Below are positions 26,430 to 33,290 of a stretch of 64,000 nucleotides of DNA, piece after piece. The stretch is from Pseudolabrys sp. (GTDB taxonomy: Bacteria > Pseudomonadota > Alphaproteobacteria > Rhizobiales > Xanthobacteraceae). The notes beneath the pieces were generated by a model, which did not search any database, was not told the origin of the DNA, and saw only the letters and a list, made by a program, of their open reading frames with translations. The stretch's first letter is position 1. Each line of letters begins with the position of its first letter. A program made the translations under genes and the position numbers. The DNA lies in NCBI GenBank assembly GCA_022841665.1, contig JALHRB010000008.1, forward strand, positions 44,027 to 108,026. Direction: 5' to 3'.

Positions 26430-26975
26430 TTACTCCCCGCCGGCGAGCACTGCGCGGGTCTGTTCGTCGGGGCCGAAGTCTTCGGCGCTGTGCACGTTCA
26501 TCAGCTCGGCCAGGCGGGTGCGGGCGCGGTTGACGCGCGACTTGATCGTGCCGACGGCGCAGCCGCAGATATTGGCCGCTTCCTCGTAGGAGAAGCCGGA
26601 TGCGCCGACCAGGATCAGCGCCTCGCGCTGGTCGGACGGCAGTTGCGCCAGCGCCTCGCGGAACTCACGGAATTCGACCTGGCCGTATTGCTCGGGTTGC
26701 GATTTCAGCGTGTCGGCATAATGTCCGTCGCTGTCTTCCACCTCACGCCGCCGCTTGCGATATTCCGAGCGGAAATGGTTGCGCAGAATGGTGAACAGCC
26801 AGGCCGACATGTTGGTCCCGGGCTGAAACGAGTCGATGTTCGCTAGCGCGCGCAGGAGCGTCTCTTGCACGAGATCGTCGGCGCGATCGACGTTTCCGCA
26901 CAGCGAAATCGCGAATGCGCGGAGACTGGGGACCGCACCAAGGACGGCTTTGCGGACGGACTCGTCTATTGGCAT
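26430..26975 (-). CDS. ecfG: General stress sigma factor EcfG
   Basis: The 181-residue ECF sigma factor has a region 2 with DRADDLVQETLLRALANIDSF and AWLFTILRNHFRSEYRK. Region 4 follows, with LPSDQREALILVGASGFSYEEAANICGC. It is the EcfG type, as shown by the adjoining nepR and phyR genes. It directs RNA polymerase to GGAAC-N16/17-CGTT promoters under stress and is held inactive by NepR. The ATG at 26975 shares its A with the nepR stop (TGATG), so translation is coupled. A GTG one codon upstream is possible. Confidence 0.95.
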   Translation of the reverse strand: MPIDESVRKAVLGAVPSLRAFAISLCGNVDRADDLVQETLLRALANIDSFQPGTNMSAWLFTILRNHFRSEYRKRRREVEDSDGHYADTLKSQPEQYGQVEFREFREALAQLPSDQREALILVGASGFSYEEAANICGCAVGTIKSRVNRARTRLAELMNVHSAEDFGPDEQTRAVLAGGE

Positions 26976-27196
26976 CACTGCCTGTCCTTGTTTCCGTTGC
27001 CATCGAGACGGTTGAGGAGGTCGTTGAAGCGGTCGGGAACGCCCTGACCCACGACCTCGTCGTACATCGCGCGAAGCTGCTGACCGAGCCTGGCCTGCAC
27101 CTCGCGGCCAAGCTTGGCGGGCTTCGCGTTAGTCTTTTTCCGGGCCGCGGCTTCCATCGGCTTTTGTTGTCCTACCGGCTTGCGCTCGTCATCCAT
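26975..27196 (-). CDS. nepR: Anti-sigma factor NepR
   Basis: The 73-residue protein has a basic, disordered N-terminus and the NepR core LGQQLRAMYDEVVGQGVPDRFNDLLNRL. Two helices in this core bind EcfG, or phosphorylated PhyR as a sigma mimic. It keeps EcfG silent until PhyR is phosphorylated. It is the first gene of the nepR-ecfG operon and is divergent from phyR. A near-consensus EcfG promoter lies 63 bases upstream, implying autoregulation. Confidence 0.95.
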   Translation of the reverse strand: MDDERKPVGQQKPMEAAARKKTNAKPAKLGREVQARLGQQLRAMYDEVVGQGVPDRFNDLLNRLDGNGNKDRQ

Positions 27197-27258
27197 CGTT
27201 TAAACCCCACTCCCTGGCCCAGCGAGCCAGGGCATACCCCCCTTGAATGTCCTTTCAA

Positions 27259-27283
27259 AACCCATGGCGTGCCATATGGTTCC
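27259..27283 (-). promoter_or_regulatory. Predicted EcfG promoter for nepR-ecfG (one mismatch)
   Basis: On the minus strand, GGAAC (27283-27279), 16 bases, GGTT (27262-27259). The -10 differs by one base from CGTT. Position and known autoregulation of the locus support it. Confidence 0.6.
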
Positions 27284-27292
27284 CTCTGGCAC

Positions 27293-27317
27293 GGAACTTT
27301 TTTTGAGGACCTACGTT
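27293..27317 (+). promoter_or_regulatory. Predicted EcfG promoter for phyR
   Basis: GGAAC (27293-27297), 16 bases, CGTT (27314-27317), a full consensus match 68 bases before the TTG start of phyR. It is back-to-back with the nepR promoter, the -35 elements being only nine bases apart. Confidence 0.8.
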
Positions 27318-27384
27318 AGGGCACAGAGCTATCTGGGGGCGCGGCCGCCGGCCTATGGCCCGTATTTCGTTTCGGGAGGGAAAA

Positions 27385-28185
27385 TTGTCGACATCTCAAG
27401 CAGTTGCACAGCATTTGCCGTATCTGCGCCGCTATGCCCGCGCGCTGTCGGGCAGCCAGAGCTCGGGTGACGCCTATGTGGCGGCCACTCTGGAAGCGTT
27501 AATCCAGGACCCCAAAGTGCTGGAGTCCGGAGCCTCGACCCGGATCGCGCTCTATCGCCTCTTTTCGAAGATCTGGAATTCGGTAGCCGTAAACGGCAAA
27601 CCCGCCGCCGGTGACGTCAACCAGCCGGTGGAGCGCCATCTGGCTCAAATCCCGCCGATGCCGCGCCAGGCCTTCCTGCTGATCGCGCTGGAGGGGCTGT
27701 CGGAGGACGACGCCGCCAAGGTGCTGGACGTCGACGTGCCCGAGCTGCGCGATCTGGTCGAAGAATCCGGCCGCGAACTTGCCGCCGAGATCGCCACCGA
27801 CGTGCTCATCATAGAAGACGAGGCCTTCATCGCGCTCGACCTCGAGGCGCTGGTCGAAAGCCTCGGCCACAGGGTGCTCGGTGTCGCGCGCACGCACAAG
27901 GAAGCAATTGCGCTCGCCAAGCAGAAAAGGCCGGGCATCATCCTCGCCGACATCCAACTGGCCGACGGTTCGTCCGGCCTCGATGCGGTCAACGAGATGC
28001 TGCGCACCTTCGAAGTGCCGGTCATCTTCATCACGGCTTATCCGGAGCGCTTCCTGACCGGCGAGCGGCCGGAGCCGGCCTTCCTCATCGCCAAGCCCTT
28101 CCAGCCGGCGACGGTATCGGCGGTGCTCAGCCAGGCTTTGTTCTTCGAGCGCAACGCCAAGCGCCGCGAGCGGCGGGCGAGCTAA
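27385..28185 (+). CDS. phyR: General stress response regulator PhyR (anti-anti-sigma factor)
   Basis: The best start is TTG at 27385: GGGAGGG ends four bases upstream, and the product begins STSQAVAQHLPYLRRYARALSG as PhyR proteins do. An ATG at 27355 has no ribosome site. The 266-residue protein has an N-terminal sigma-like domain (about 1-130) and a C-terminal receiver domain with phospho-acceptor D189 (GIILADIQLADG), ITAYPERFLTG, and the conserved lysine in LIAKPFQP. When phosphorylated it binds NepR and frees EcfG. A hairpin terminator follows the stop. Confidence 0.95.
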   Translation: MSTSQAVAQHLPYLRRYARALSGSQSSGDAYVAATLEALIQDPKVLESGASTRIALYRLFSKIWNSVAVNGKPAAGDVNQPVERHLAQIPPMPRQAFLLIALEGLSEDDAAKVLDVDVPELRDLVEESGRELAAEIATDVLIIEDEAFIALDLEALVESLGHRVLGVARTHKEAIALAKQKRPGIILADIQLADGSSGLDAVNEMLRTFEVPVIFITAYPERFLTGERPEPAFLIAKPFQPATVSAVLSQALFFERNAKRRERRAS

Positions 28186-28204
28186 TAGGACTCAAGAAGA
28201 AGGG

Positions 28205-28238
28205 GCGGCCGAACTCTTAACGGGTTCGGTCGCTTTTT
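28205..28238 (+). terminator. Rho-independent terminator after phyR
   Basis: A 10-bp stem (gcggccgaac at 28205-28214 with gttcggtcgc at 28224-28233, one G-U pair) is followed by TTTTT. It overlaps the 3' end of the convergent gene that stops at 28217. Confidence 0.8.
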
Positions 28239-28576
28239 CGTGCCAGTGAGTAGCCGAGCATCACGGCCTCGACCAGCATGAGCAACTGCATGTTGCGCGG
28301 CTCGCTCAAGGCGGGCGTGGTCGTGGCGGCGGGTTTCGACCGCATGACCCACAGGACACAAAATGCGATGAGCGCCAGCACGACATAGATGGCGGCGATG
28401 ATCAGGTGCGCATTCAGTGGGCCATATTGCAGTTCGAGCGCCAGCGTGCCGGCCACCGTCAAGTGGTAAAGCGCGATGAGCGCCGCCACAGCGAAAAGCG
28501 CGGCGACCAGCGCACGGCGCAACAGGGGCGCCATGAGCTGGTTTGCGATTGGTGCCGCGATTTGATCGAGCCGCAT
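28217..28576 (-). CDS. Two-pass membrane protein, phage-holin-superfamily-like
   Basis: Starting at ATG 28576, four bases after the stop of the DUF883 gene, the 119-residue protein has two hydrophobic segments (about 20-45 and 57-80) and a short C-terminal tail. The layout fits the small holin-like membrane proteins (DUF1469 type) often paired with DUF883 proteins, but no decisive motif is visible. Co-transcription from the EcfG promoter at 28974-28998 is likely. Probably an inner-membrane stress protein. Confidence 0.7.
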   Translation of the reverse strand: MRLDQIAAPIANQLMAPLLRRALVAALFAVAALIALYHLTVAGTLALELQYGPLNAHLIIAAIYVVLALIAFCVLWVMRSKPAATTTPALSEPRNMQLLMLVEAVMLGYSLARKSDRTR

Positions 28577-28580
28577 GGCG

Positions 28581-28928
28581 CTAACGGCGGTTGGCAAGGC
28601 CAATGAGGAAGCCGATGCCGGCGGCGACGGCGAGCATCATCAGGGGACGGTTCTCGACCTCGTCGGTCAGTTTCTTGAACGCATCGCTGCCGACGCGCGT
28701 GGCCTCCTCGGTCAACGACTGCGTTACGCCGGCGGCGCTGTCGCGCACGCGCGACGTGATGCGCTCAAGCGCCTCGCTCACGAAATCGCCGACCTCGCTC
28801 GATGCGCCCGACGCCTCGGAGCGGGCGGAGCCCGACAGGCGGCGCAGGCGCTTCTCGAGATCGCTCATCAGCTCCTCGATCGCCGCGATCTCTTCGGCGG
28901 CCGCGGATTTGGCTGCACGGGTCGTCAT
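28581..28928 (-). CDS. DUF883/ElaB-YqjD-like membrane-anchored protein
   Basis: The start ATG at 28928 has AGGGA a few bases upstream. The 115-residue protein is mostly amphipathic helix (AAAEEIAAIEELMSDLEKRL onward, probable coiled coil) and ends with one membrane segment and the tail PLMMLAVAAGIGFLIGLANRR, typical of the ElaB/YqjD/DUF883 family. E. coli relatives anchor ribosomes to the membrane in stationary phase. A full EcfG promoter lies 46 bases upstream. It is first gene of a two-gene unit with the holin-like protein. Confidence 0.85.
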   Translation of the reverse strand: MTTRAAKSAAAEEIAAIEELMSDLEKRLRRLSGSARSEASGASSEVGDFVSEALERITSRVRDSAAGVTQSLTEEATRVGSDAFKKLTDEVENRPLMMLAVAAGIGFLIGLANRR

Positions 28929-28973
28929 AGTGTCCCTCATAATCGTTGATTTTGCGGTGAAACCTGCAATGGC

Positions 28974-28998
28974 AACGTGAGGCGGCAGCAAAAGTTCC
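28974..28998 (-). promoter_or_regulatory. Predicted EcfG promoter for the DUF883 unit
   Basis: On the minus strand, GGAAC (28998-28994), 16 bases, CGTT (28977-28974). Full consensus match, 46 bases before the ATG at 28928. Confidence 0.78.
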
Positions 28999-29114
28999 AA
29001 GCCCTGCGTCGCGTCGGTAATAGGGCGGTGGAATTGTCCAGGCGACATGCAACACATCGCGCAGGCGGGCGTTAAGGCGTTCTGCGGCCTTCGAATTCGA
29101 AGGTTCATATGGCA

Positions 29115-29139
29115 GGAATGAAAGGGCGGCTGCCGCGTT
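29115..29139 (+). promoter_or_regulatory. Possible EcfG promoter for the HWE kinase gene
   Basis: GGAAT (29115-29119), 16 bases, CGTT (29136-29139). One -35 mismatch. The predicted leader to the ATG at 29245 is about 100 bases, longer than the others here. Confidence 0.45.
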
Positions 29140-29244
29140 GACAGGCCGTCCGACGAGCGTGTTCATAAGGCAATCAGAGTCGCAGAACCGTATGGCCGAT
29201 GCTCGCGCCGGCAACGGGACAAAGCGGCGAGCCGAGAGTCTGCC

Positions 29245-30318
29245 ATGGTACGCGAAATGCCTGGGCCCGACGAAACCGAACTGGCGCGTCTGACGAAGGA
29301 ATGTCAGCAGCTTCAGACGCAAGTGAACGCCCAGGCCTGGGAGCTCAATCTGCTGCGCGCGCGCTTTGCGCGCTACGAGGTTGCGCTGCGGGGCTCGCAG
29401 GTGACCGTCTACACCCAGGATCGCGAGCTGCGCTACACATCGATCAGCAATCCGATGCTCGGCCGGCCGATCGAGGACATCCTCGGACGCACCGACGATG
29501 AGATTTTGCCGGCGGAGGCGGGCGCCACCATCGTCGCCCTGAAGCGTGAGGCGCTTGCCACCGGCCAGCCCAAGCGCGCCGAGGTGGGTATCGAAGATGC
29601 GCCCGGCGTGCGCTGGCACGACCTGCATATCGAGCCCTTGCGTAACGAGAGCGACGAGATCGTCGGGCTGACCTGCGCGTCGGTCGACGTCACCGAGCGC
29701 AAGGAGGGCGAGGCGCATCTGCGGCTGCTGCTGCGCGAACTGACGCATCGCTCGAAAAACCTGCTCGCCGTCATCCAGGCGATGGCGCGGCAGACGGCGC
29801 GTCACGTCGGCTCCATCGACGGGTTTCTCAATCAGTTTTCCGCACGGCTGCAGGCGCTCGCGTCGTCGCACGATCTGCTGGTGCGGGAAAGCTGGTACGG
29901 CGCCTCGCTCGGCGAGCTGATCCGCTCGCAGTTGTCCGCTTATGTCGACAAAGACGGCGGGCGGATCGCCATCGAAGGCCCCGAGGTCGCGCTCAAGCCG
30001 GAAGCGGCGCAGAACATCGGGCTGGCTTTGCACGAGCTGGCGGTGAATGCCGCGAAATTCGGAGCGCTGTCGGTGCCGGCAGGACGCGTGTCGATCACCT
30101 GGCATCGGGGAGAGCAGAACGGGCATCCGGTCACGCTCGATTGGCGCGAAGAGCTCGGCCCCAAGGTCAAGGTCCGGCGCAAAAAGGGCTTTGGCAGCAT
30201 GGTCATCGAGCGCAACCTGGCGCGCGCGCTCGACGCCGAGGTGAGCCTCGACTTCGATCCCGACGGCCTGCGCTGCCACATCGTGATACCGGCCCACCAG
30301 TTGCTCGCCACGCGCTGA
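29245..30318 (+). CDS. HWE-family sensor histidine kinase with PAS domain
   Basis: The 357-residue protein has an N-terminal coiled coil (about 10-45), one PAS/PAC domain (about 46-155, with GRPIEDILGRTDDEILP and the PAC end ASVDVTERK), and an HWE kinase module. The H-box is LLRELTHRSKNLLAVIQAM with phospho-accepting H168. The N-box is ALHELAVNAAKFGALS, and the WRE motif in TLDWREELG defines the HWE family. No membrane segment is seen, so it senses a cytosolic or soluble signal. HWE/HisKA2 kinases phosphorylate PhyR in other alphaproteobacteria; its place beside phyR makes that its likely role. Confidence 0.88.
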   Translation: MVREMPGPDETELARLTKECQQLQTQVNAQAWELNLLRARFARYEVALRGSQVTVYTQDRELRYTSISNPMLGRPIEDILGRTDDEILPAEAGATIVALKREALATGQPKRAEVGIEDAPGVRWHDLHIEPLRNESDEIVGLTCASVDVTERKEGEAHLRLLLRELTHRSKNLLAVIQAMARQTARHVGSIDGFLNQFSARLQALASSHDLLVRESWYGASLGELIRSQLSAYVDKDGGRIAIEGPEVALKPEAAQNIGLALHELAVNAAKFGALSVPAGRVSITWHRGEQNGHPVTLDWREELGPKVKVRRKKGFGSMVIERNLARALDAEVSLDFDPDGLRCHIVIPAHQLLATR

Positions 30319-30328
30319 CGCCGCCTCA

Positions 30329-30353
30329 GGAACATAATTCGCCGCTCGCCGTT
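30329..30353 (+). promoter_or_regulatory. Predicted EcfG promoter for the small exported protein
   Basis: GGAAC (30329-30333), 16 bases, CGTT (30350-30353). Full consensus match starting ten bases after the kinase stop codon and 62 bases before the ATG at 30416. Confidence 0.78.
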
Positions 30354-30415
30354 TTCTGTGTGTCTCACAGGGCGGTGCAACTCCTGCCGCGTATTGATGA
30401 GGCAGCGGAGATTTC

Positions 30416-30718
30416 ATGCGCGCTTTCGTGTCATATTTCCTGGCGGGCACTCTGGTGCTGATGGCGTCGGCCTTGCTGGCGCCGCAGGAAGCATTGGTGC
30501 AGTCGCGCGGCGCAAGCCAAGATTTGATGCAAATGCAGTCGGTCGATCGCACCAACAAAGGCGACCGCTTGATCGCCCCGGCCACGTCCGTCGGCAAGCG
30601 GCAGATGCCGCAAAAGCCATCGACGGAAAGGCCGAAAATGCTGGCCGGCTGCGACCCCGTGTTCAGTCCGCTCGTTGCGTCCGCGCAAGCCAATTTTTCC
30701 GGCCGCTGCGTCGCCTGA
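30416..30718 (+). CDS. Small exported protein of unknown function in the stress regulon
   Basis: The 100-residue protein has a signal peptide (RAFVSYFLAGTLVLMASALLA) and a polar mature part with two cysteines (AGCDPVFSP and SGRCVA). GGAG lies six bases before the ATG. It has no recognised domain. It is a real gene rather than a chance frame because it has a signal peptide, a ribosome site and a full EcfG promoter. It may be a periplasmic stress protein with one disulfide. Confidence 0.7.
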   Translation: MRAFVSYFLAGTLVLMASALLAPQEALVQSRGASQDLMQMQSVDRTNKGDRLIAPATSVGKRQMPQKPSTERPKMLAGCDPVFSPLVASAQANFSGRCVA

Positions 30719-30763
30719 AGATTAAGCACGTCCGCACTTTGGATCGCGCGGATTTCCCGCTAT

Positions 30764-30788
30764 GGAACATTGCAGAGTTTATGGCGTT
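30764..30788 (+). promoter_or_regulatory. Predicted EcfG promoter for the DUF992 gene
   Basis: GGAAC (30764-30768), 16 bases, CGTT (30785-30788). Full consensus match, 37 bases before the ATG at 30826. Confidence 0.76.
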
Positions 30789-30825
30789 GTCAGGCCATCA
30801 GCCATTTCGATAGGGAGACTTTGAC

Positions 30826-31311
30826 ATGCATAGGCCATTGAGCGCTTTCGCCGCCCTGGCAGTGGCTGCGGCGGTGACTTTGCCTGCTCCGGCCATGGCG
30901 CAGGCGCCCAGCCGGACCAAAGTTGGGACTTTGACGTGCGACATCTCGGGCGGAATCGGAATGATCATCGCTTCGAAGAAAGAACTGACCTGCATGTTCA
31001 CGCCGTCGCAGCCCGGCCCGCGTGAGGTCTATGTCGGCTCTATCAACAAATTCGGTCTCGATCTCGGCGCCACCGCCGGCGGCGAGATGATCTGGGCGGT
31101 CTATGCGCCGAGCAACCGCGTGTTCGGCGCGCTCGCCGGCAACTATGCCGGCGCTTCGGCGGAAGCGACTGTCGGCGCGGGCCTTGGGGCCAACGTGCTG
31201 GTGGGCGGCTCGGATCGTACGGTCGCGCTGCAGCCCGTTTCGGTGCAGGGCCAGGCCGGCCTCAATCTGGCGGTCGGCGTCGCCAACATTGAGCTGCGCC
31301 CCGCGCGCTAA
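30826..31311 (+). CDS. Exported DUF992 protein
   Basis: The 161-residue protein has a signal peptide ending near AMAQAP (about residue 26), followed by VGTLTCDISGGIGMIIASKKELTC and a glycine/alanine-rich beta-type region ending VGVANIELRPAR. This is the layout of DUF992, a family of periplasmic or outer-membrane-associated proteins common in Hyphomicrobiales. Two cysteines (TLTCDIS, ELTCMF) could pair. GGGAGA precedes the ATG, and an EcfG promoter and a downstream terminator make it a single-gene stress unit. Function unknown. Confidence 0.88.
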   Translation: MHRPLSAFAALAVAAAVTLPAPAMAQAPSRTKVGTLTCDISGGIGMIIASKKELTCMFTPSQPGPREVYVGSINKFGLDLGATAGGEMIWAVYAPSNRVFGALAGNYAGASAEATVGAGLGANVLVGGSDRTVALQPVSVQGQAGLNLAVGVANIELRPAR

Positions 31312-31335
31312 CCGCGCATGGTGCTGACAAGATAG

Positions 31336-31363
31336 ACGGCCGCCCATTTGGGGCGGCCGTTTT
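31336..31363 (+). terminator. Hairpin terminator after the DUF992 gene
   Basis: A perfect 10-bp stem (acggccgccc with gggcggccgt) and 5-base loop are followed by a short T run. It lies between the convergent DUF992 and kelch genes and has no T run on the minus strand. Confidence 0.75.
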
Positions 31364-31383
31364 GCATTTGTAGCCAAATACGC

Positions 31384-32397
31384 TCAGCCGAAGGTGAAGG
31401 CGTCGTGGTAGGCGCCTTGAATGCGGCCTCCAGGGATGGGGCCGCCTCCCGGAACGTGCACCATGTTGCCGATCACGGCGACGGTCTGGCCGTGCAGGCC
31501 GTGGCGCGGCACCGCCATCGGCGTGCAGGCTTCCCACGTGTCGGTCTTTGGATCGTAAGCCTCGTTGGTGCCGAACACTTTGCCCGTCGCCTCGCCGCCG
31601 AACACCACGATCTTGCCGCCGATATAGACGGCGGACGGGCCCGAGCGCGCGGTCGGCAGCGGCGCCTTGAATGACCATGAATCCTTCTTCGGGTCGTAGC
31701 AGGCGTTGAGCGAGGTGTTGAAGTCGTAGGAATCCATGCGGCCGGCAATCGCGTAGATCATGCCTTCGGCGACGACGACGCCCATGTGGTCGCGCTGGCC
31801 GACGAAAGGCTGCGTCATGGTCGAACCCCGCATCGAGGCGCGGTCTTCGTATTTGTCGGTCGCCGGATCGTAGACCTCGTGCCATTCGACCGAGCGCACG
31901 TCGCGGCCGCCGAGCAGATGGATCTTGCCGTTGAACTCGACCGCCGAGATGGCACCGCGCGGCCGCGACAATGAGGCGATGCGCGCCCACTTGTCGGTCG
32001 CCGTGTCATAGACGTAGCAGAGCGAATGCGGGCAGCGGTTCTGTTCGATGAAGCCGCCGAAGGTGTAGAGTTTCGTCCCGATGGCGACGCCGGCGACATG
32101 GTTGCACGGTGTCGGGAATTCCGCCTTCAGCGACCAGGTCTTGGCTTTGCCGTCGTAAACCTGGTGGAAGTTGCCGTCGACGCGGCCACGCGCGTAGCCC
32201 GCCACGATGTGGATGTTGCCCTGGCACTCGATAACGGCATGTTCGCCGGTCGGTATCGGAAGCCGCGCCTGCTCGACCCACCGGCCGGGATTGGACGCCA
32301 CCGGCGCGACGCTGGTCATATAACGGACCTTGGCGACATCGGCGGGAATGTCGGTAATGGTCTTGTCGAACAGGCCGGCGTACAGCGGATCGCTCAT
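31384..32397 (-). CDS. Kelch-repeat beta-propeller protein, cytosolic
   Basis: The 337-residue protein has five to six kelch-type blades, each with a pattern such as KLYTFGGFIEQN, KIHLLGGRDVRS or KIVVFGGEATGK followed by YDPATDKW-like strands. There is no signal peptide. GGGAGA supports the ATG at 32397. It is the last gene of a minus-strand run with a TIM-barrel protein, an LVIVD-repeat protein and an MFS transporter. It could be a binding scaffold or an enzyme of sugar-acid type; kelch propellers do not reveal substrate. Confidence 0.85.
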   Translation of the reverse strand: MSDPLYAGLFDKTITDIPADVAKVRYMTSVAPVASNPGRWVEQARLPIPTGEHAVIECQGNIHIVAGYARGRVDGNFHQVYDGKAKTWSLKAEFPTPCNHVAGVAIGTKLYTFGGFIEQNRCPHSLCYVYDTATDKWARIASLSRPRGAISAVEFNGKIHLLGGRDVRSVEWHEVYDPATDKYEDRASMRGSTMTQPFVGQRDHMGVVVAEGMIYAIAGRMDSYDFNTSLNACYDPKKDSWSFKAPLPTARSGPSAVYIGGKIVVFGGEATGKVFGTNEAYDPKTDTWEACTPMAVPRHGLHGQTVAVIGNMVHVPGGGPIPGGRIQGAYHDAFTFG

Positions 32398-32457
32398 CTC
32401 ATTCTCCCTTGAACTCGGCCGGCGGCGCGGGGCCGCCTTGTTGATTCAATTCACTTA

Positions 32458-33285
32458 TCAGACGCCGGCGTCGCGCAGGAGCCTCTGCGTCAGCTCCACG
32501 CCCTCCCGGCATACGTCGTAGGGCGATCGGGACCACAGATCGGGATTTGGCGCCTCATAGCTGAGATAGCCGGTGTAACCCTTTTCCTTCAACAGGCGGA
32601 AAACCTCCGTCCAGCGCACCACGCCCTTGCCCGGCGCGAGCCGGTCGGTCGGGCGGCGCACGCCGGTGACCGGCGTCGCGGAGAGGTCGCTGTACTGGAA
32701 GCAGTAGATCTTGTCGGCCGGCATGTCGGTAAAGCTCGCGCCCGGGGCGCCGCTGCGCGCGAAGTGGTAGGCGTCGATCAGGTAGCCGACATTCGGCTTA
32801 TTGGCGCCCTCGACCAGCTCGCGCTGCACGGCCATGCTGTTGAGCGTGGGATGCTGCGAGTTGAATTCGATGCCGATGCGCAGGCCGTATTCCGCCGCGA
32901 TGTCGCCGGCGCGCTTGAGGCTTTCGATGGCGTATTTGATGGTGCCGTCGTTCTGGCCCGGCGCGCTCATCAGCATGTCGCAGCCGAGCGCGACGGCATT
33001 CTGGCAGGACAGGCGATAGATATCGAACAGCTCCTTCTGCTCCGCGCCTTGCGCGAACAGAAAGCCGTATTTGACGCCGAGCACGCCGACCTTGATGCCG
33101 CTCTTCTTGATGAGGTCGAGCACTTGGTCGTTCGACATGCCCTTTTCGTAGCAGCGCTCGAAGTCGATGCGGCGCAGTTCCATGGCGTCGAAGCCGCCTT
33201 GCTTGGCGGCGTCGAGCGCGGTCGCCAGCGGCGTGGTGTCGATCGTCCACGTGTGCAGGGCGAGCCGCCCGAACTTCTCGCTCAT
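32458..33285 (-). CDS. Sugar phosphate isomerase/epimerase-like TIM-barrel protein
   Basis: From ATG 33285 (a GTG at 33294 is possible but too close to the ribosome site) the protein has 275 residues. It has the xylose-isomerase-like/AP-endonuclease-2 barrel: FDAMELRRIDFERC, IGIEFNSQHPT, YLIDAYHF and YLSYEAPNP. The Glu, Asp and His of these motifs would bind a divalent metal. Enzymes of this fold isomerise or epimerise sugars, inosose or keto sugars. It sits between the LVIVD and kelch genes (5 and 60 bases), so they act together. Substrate not identifiable. Confidence 0.85.
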   Translation of the reverse strand: MSEKFGRLALHTWTIDTTPLATALDAAKQGGFDAMELRRIDFERCYEKGMSNDQVLDLIKKSGIKVGVLGVKYGFLFAQGAEQKELFDIYRLSCQNAVALGCDMLMSAPGQNDGTIKYAIESLKRAGDIAAEYGLRIGIEFNSQHPTLNSMAVQRELVEGANKPNVGYLIDAYHFARSGAPGASFTDMPADKIYCFQYSDLSATPVTGVRRPTDRLAPGKGVVRWTEVFRLLKEKGYTGYLSYEAPNPDLWSRSPYDVCREGVELTQRLLRDAGV

Positions 33286-33290
33286 CTCGA

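Noticed and set aside
30721..30760. A possible small RNA between the exported protein and DUF992 genes
   Set aside because: No terminator or independent promoter beyond the DUF992 EcfG site could be seen.
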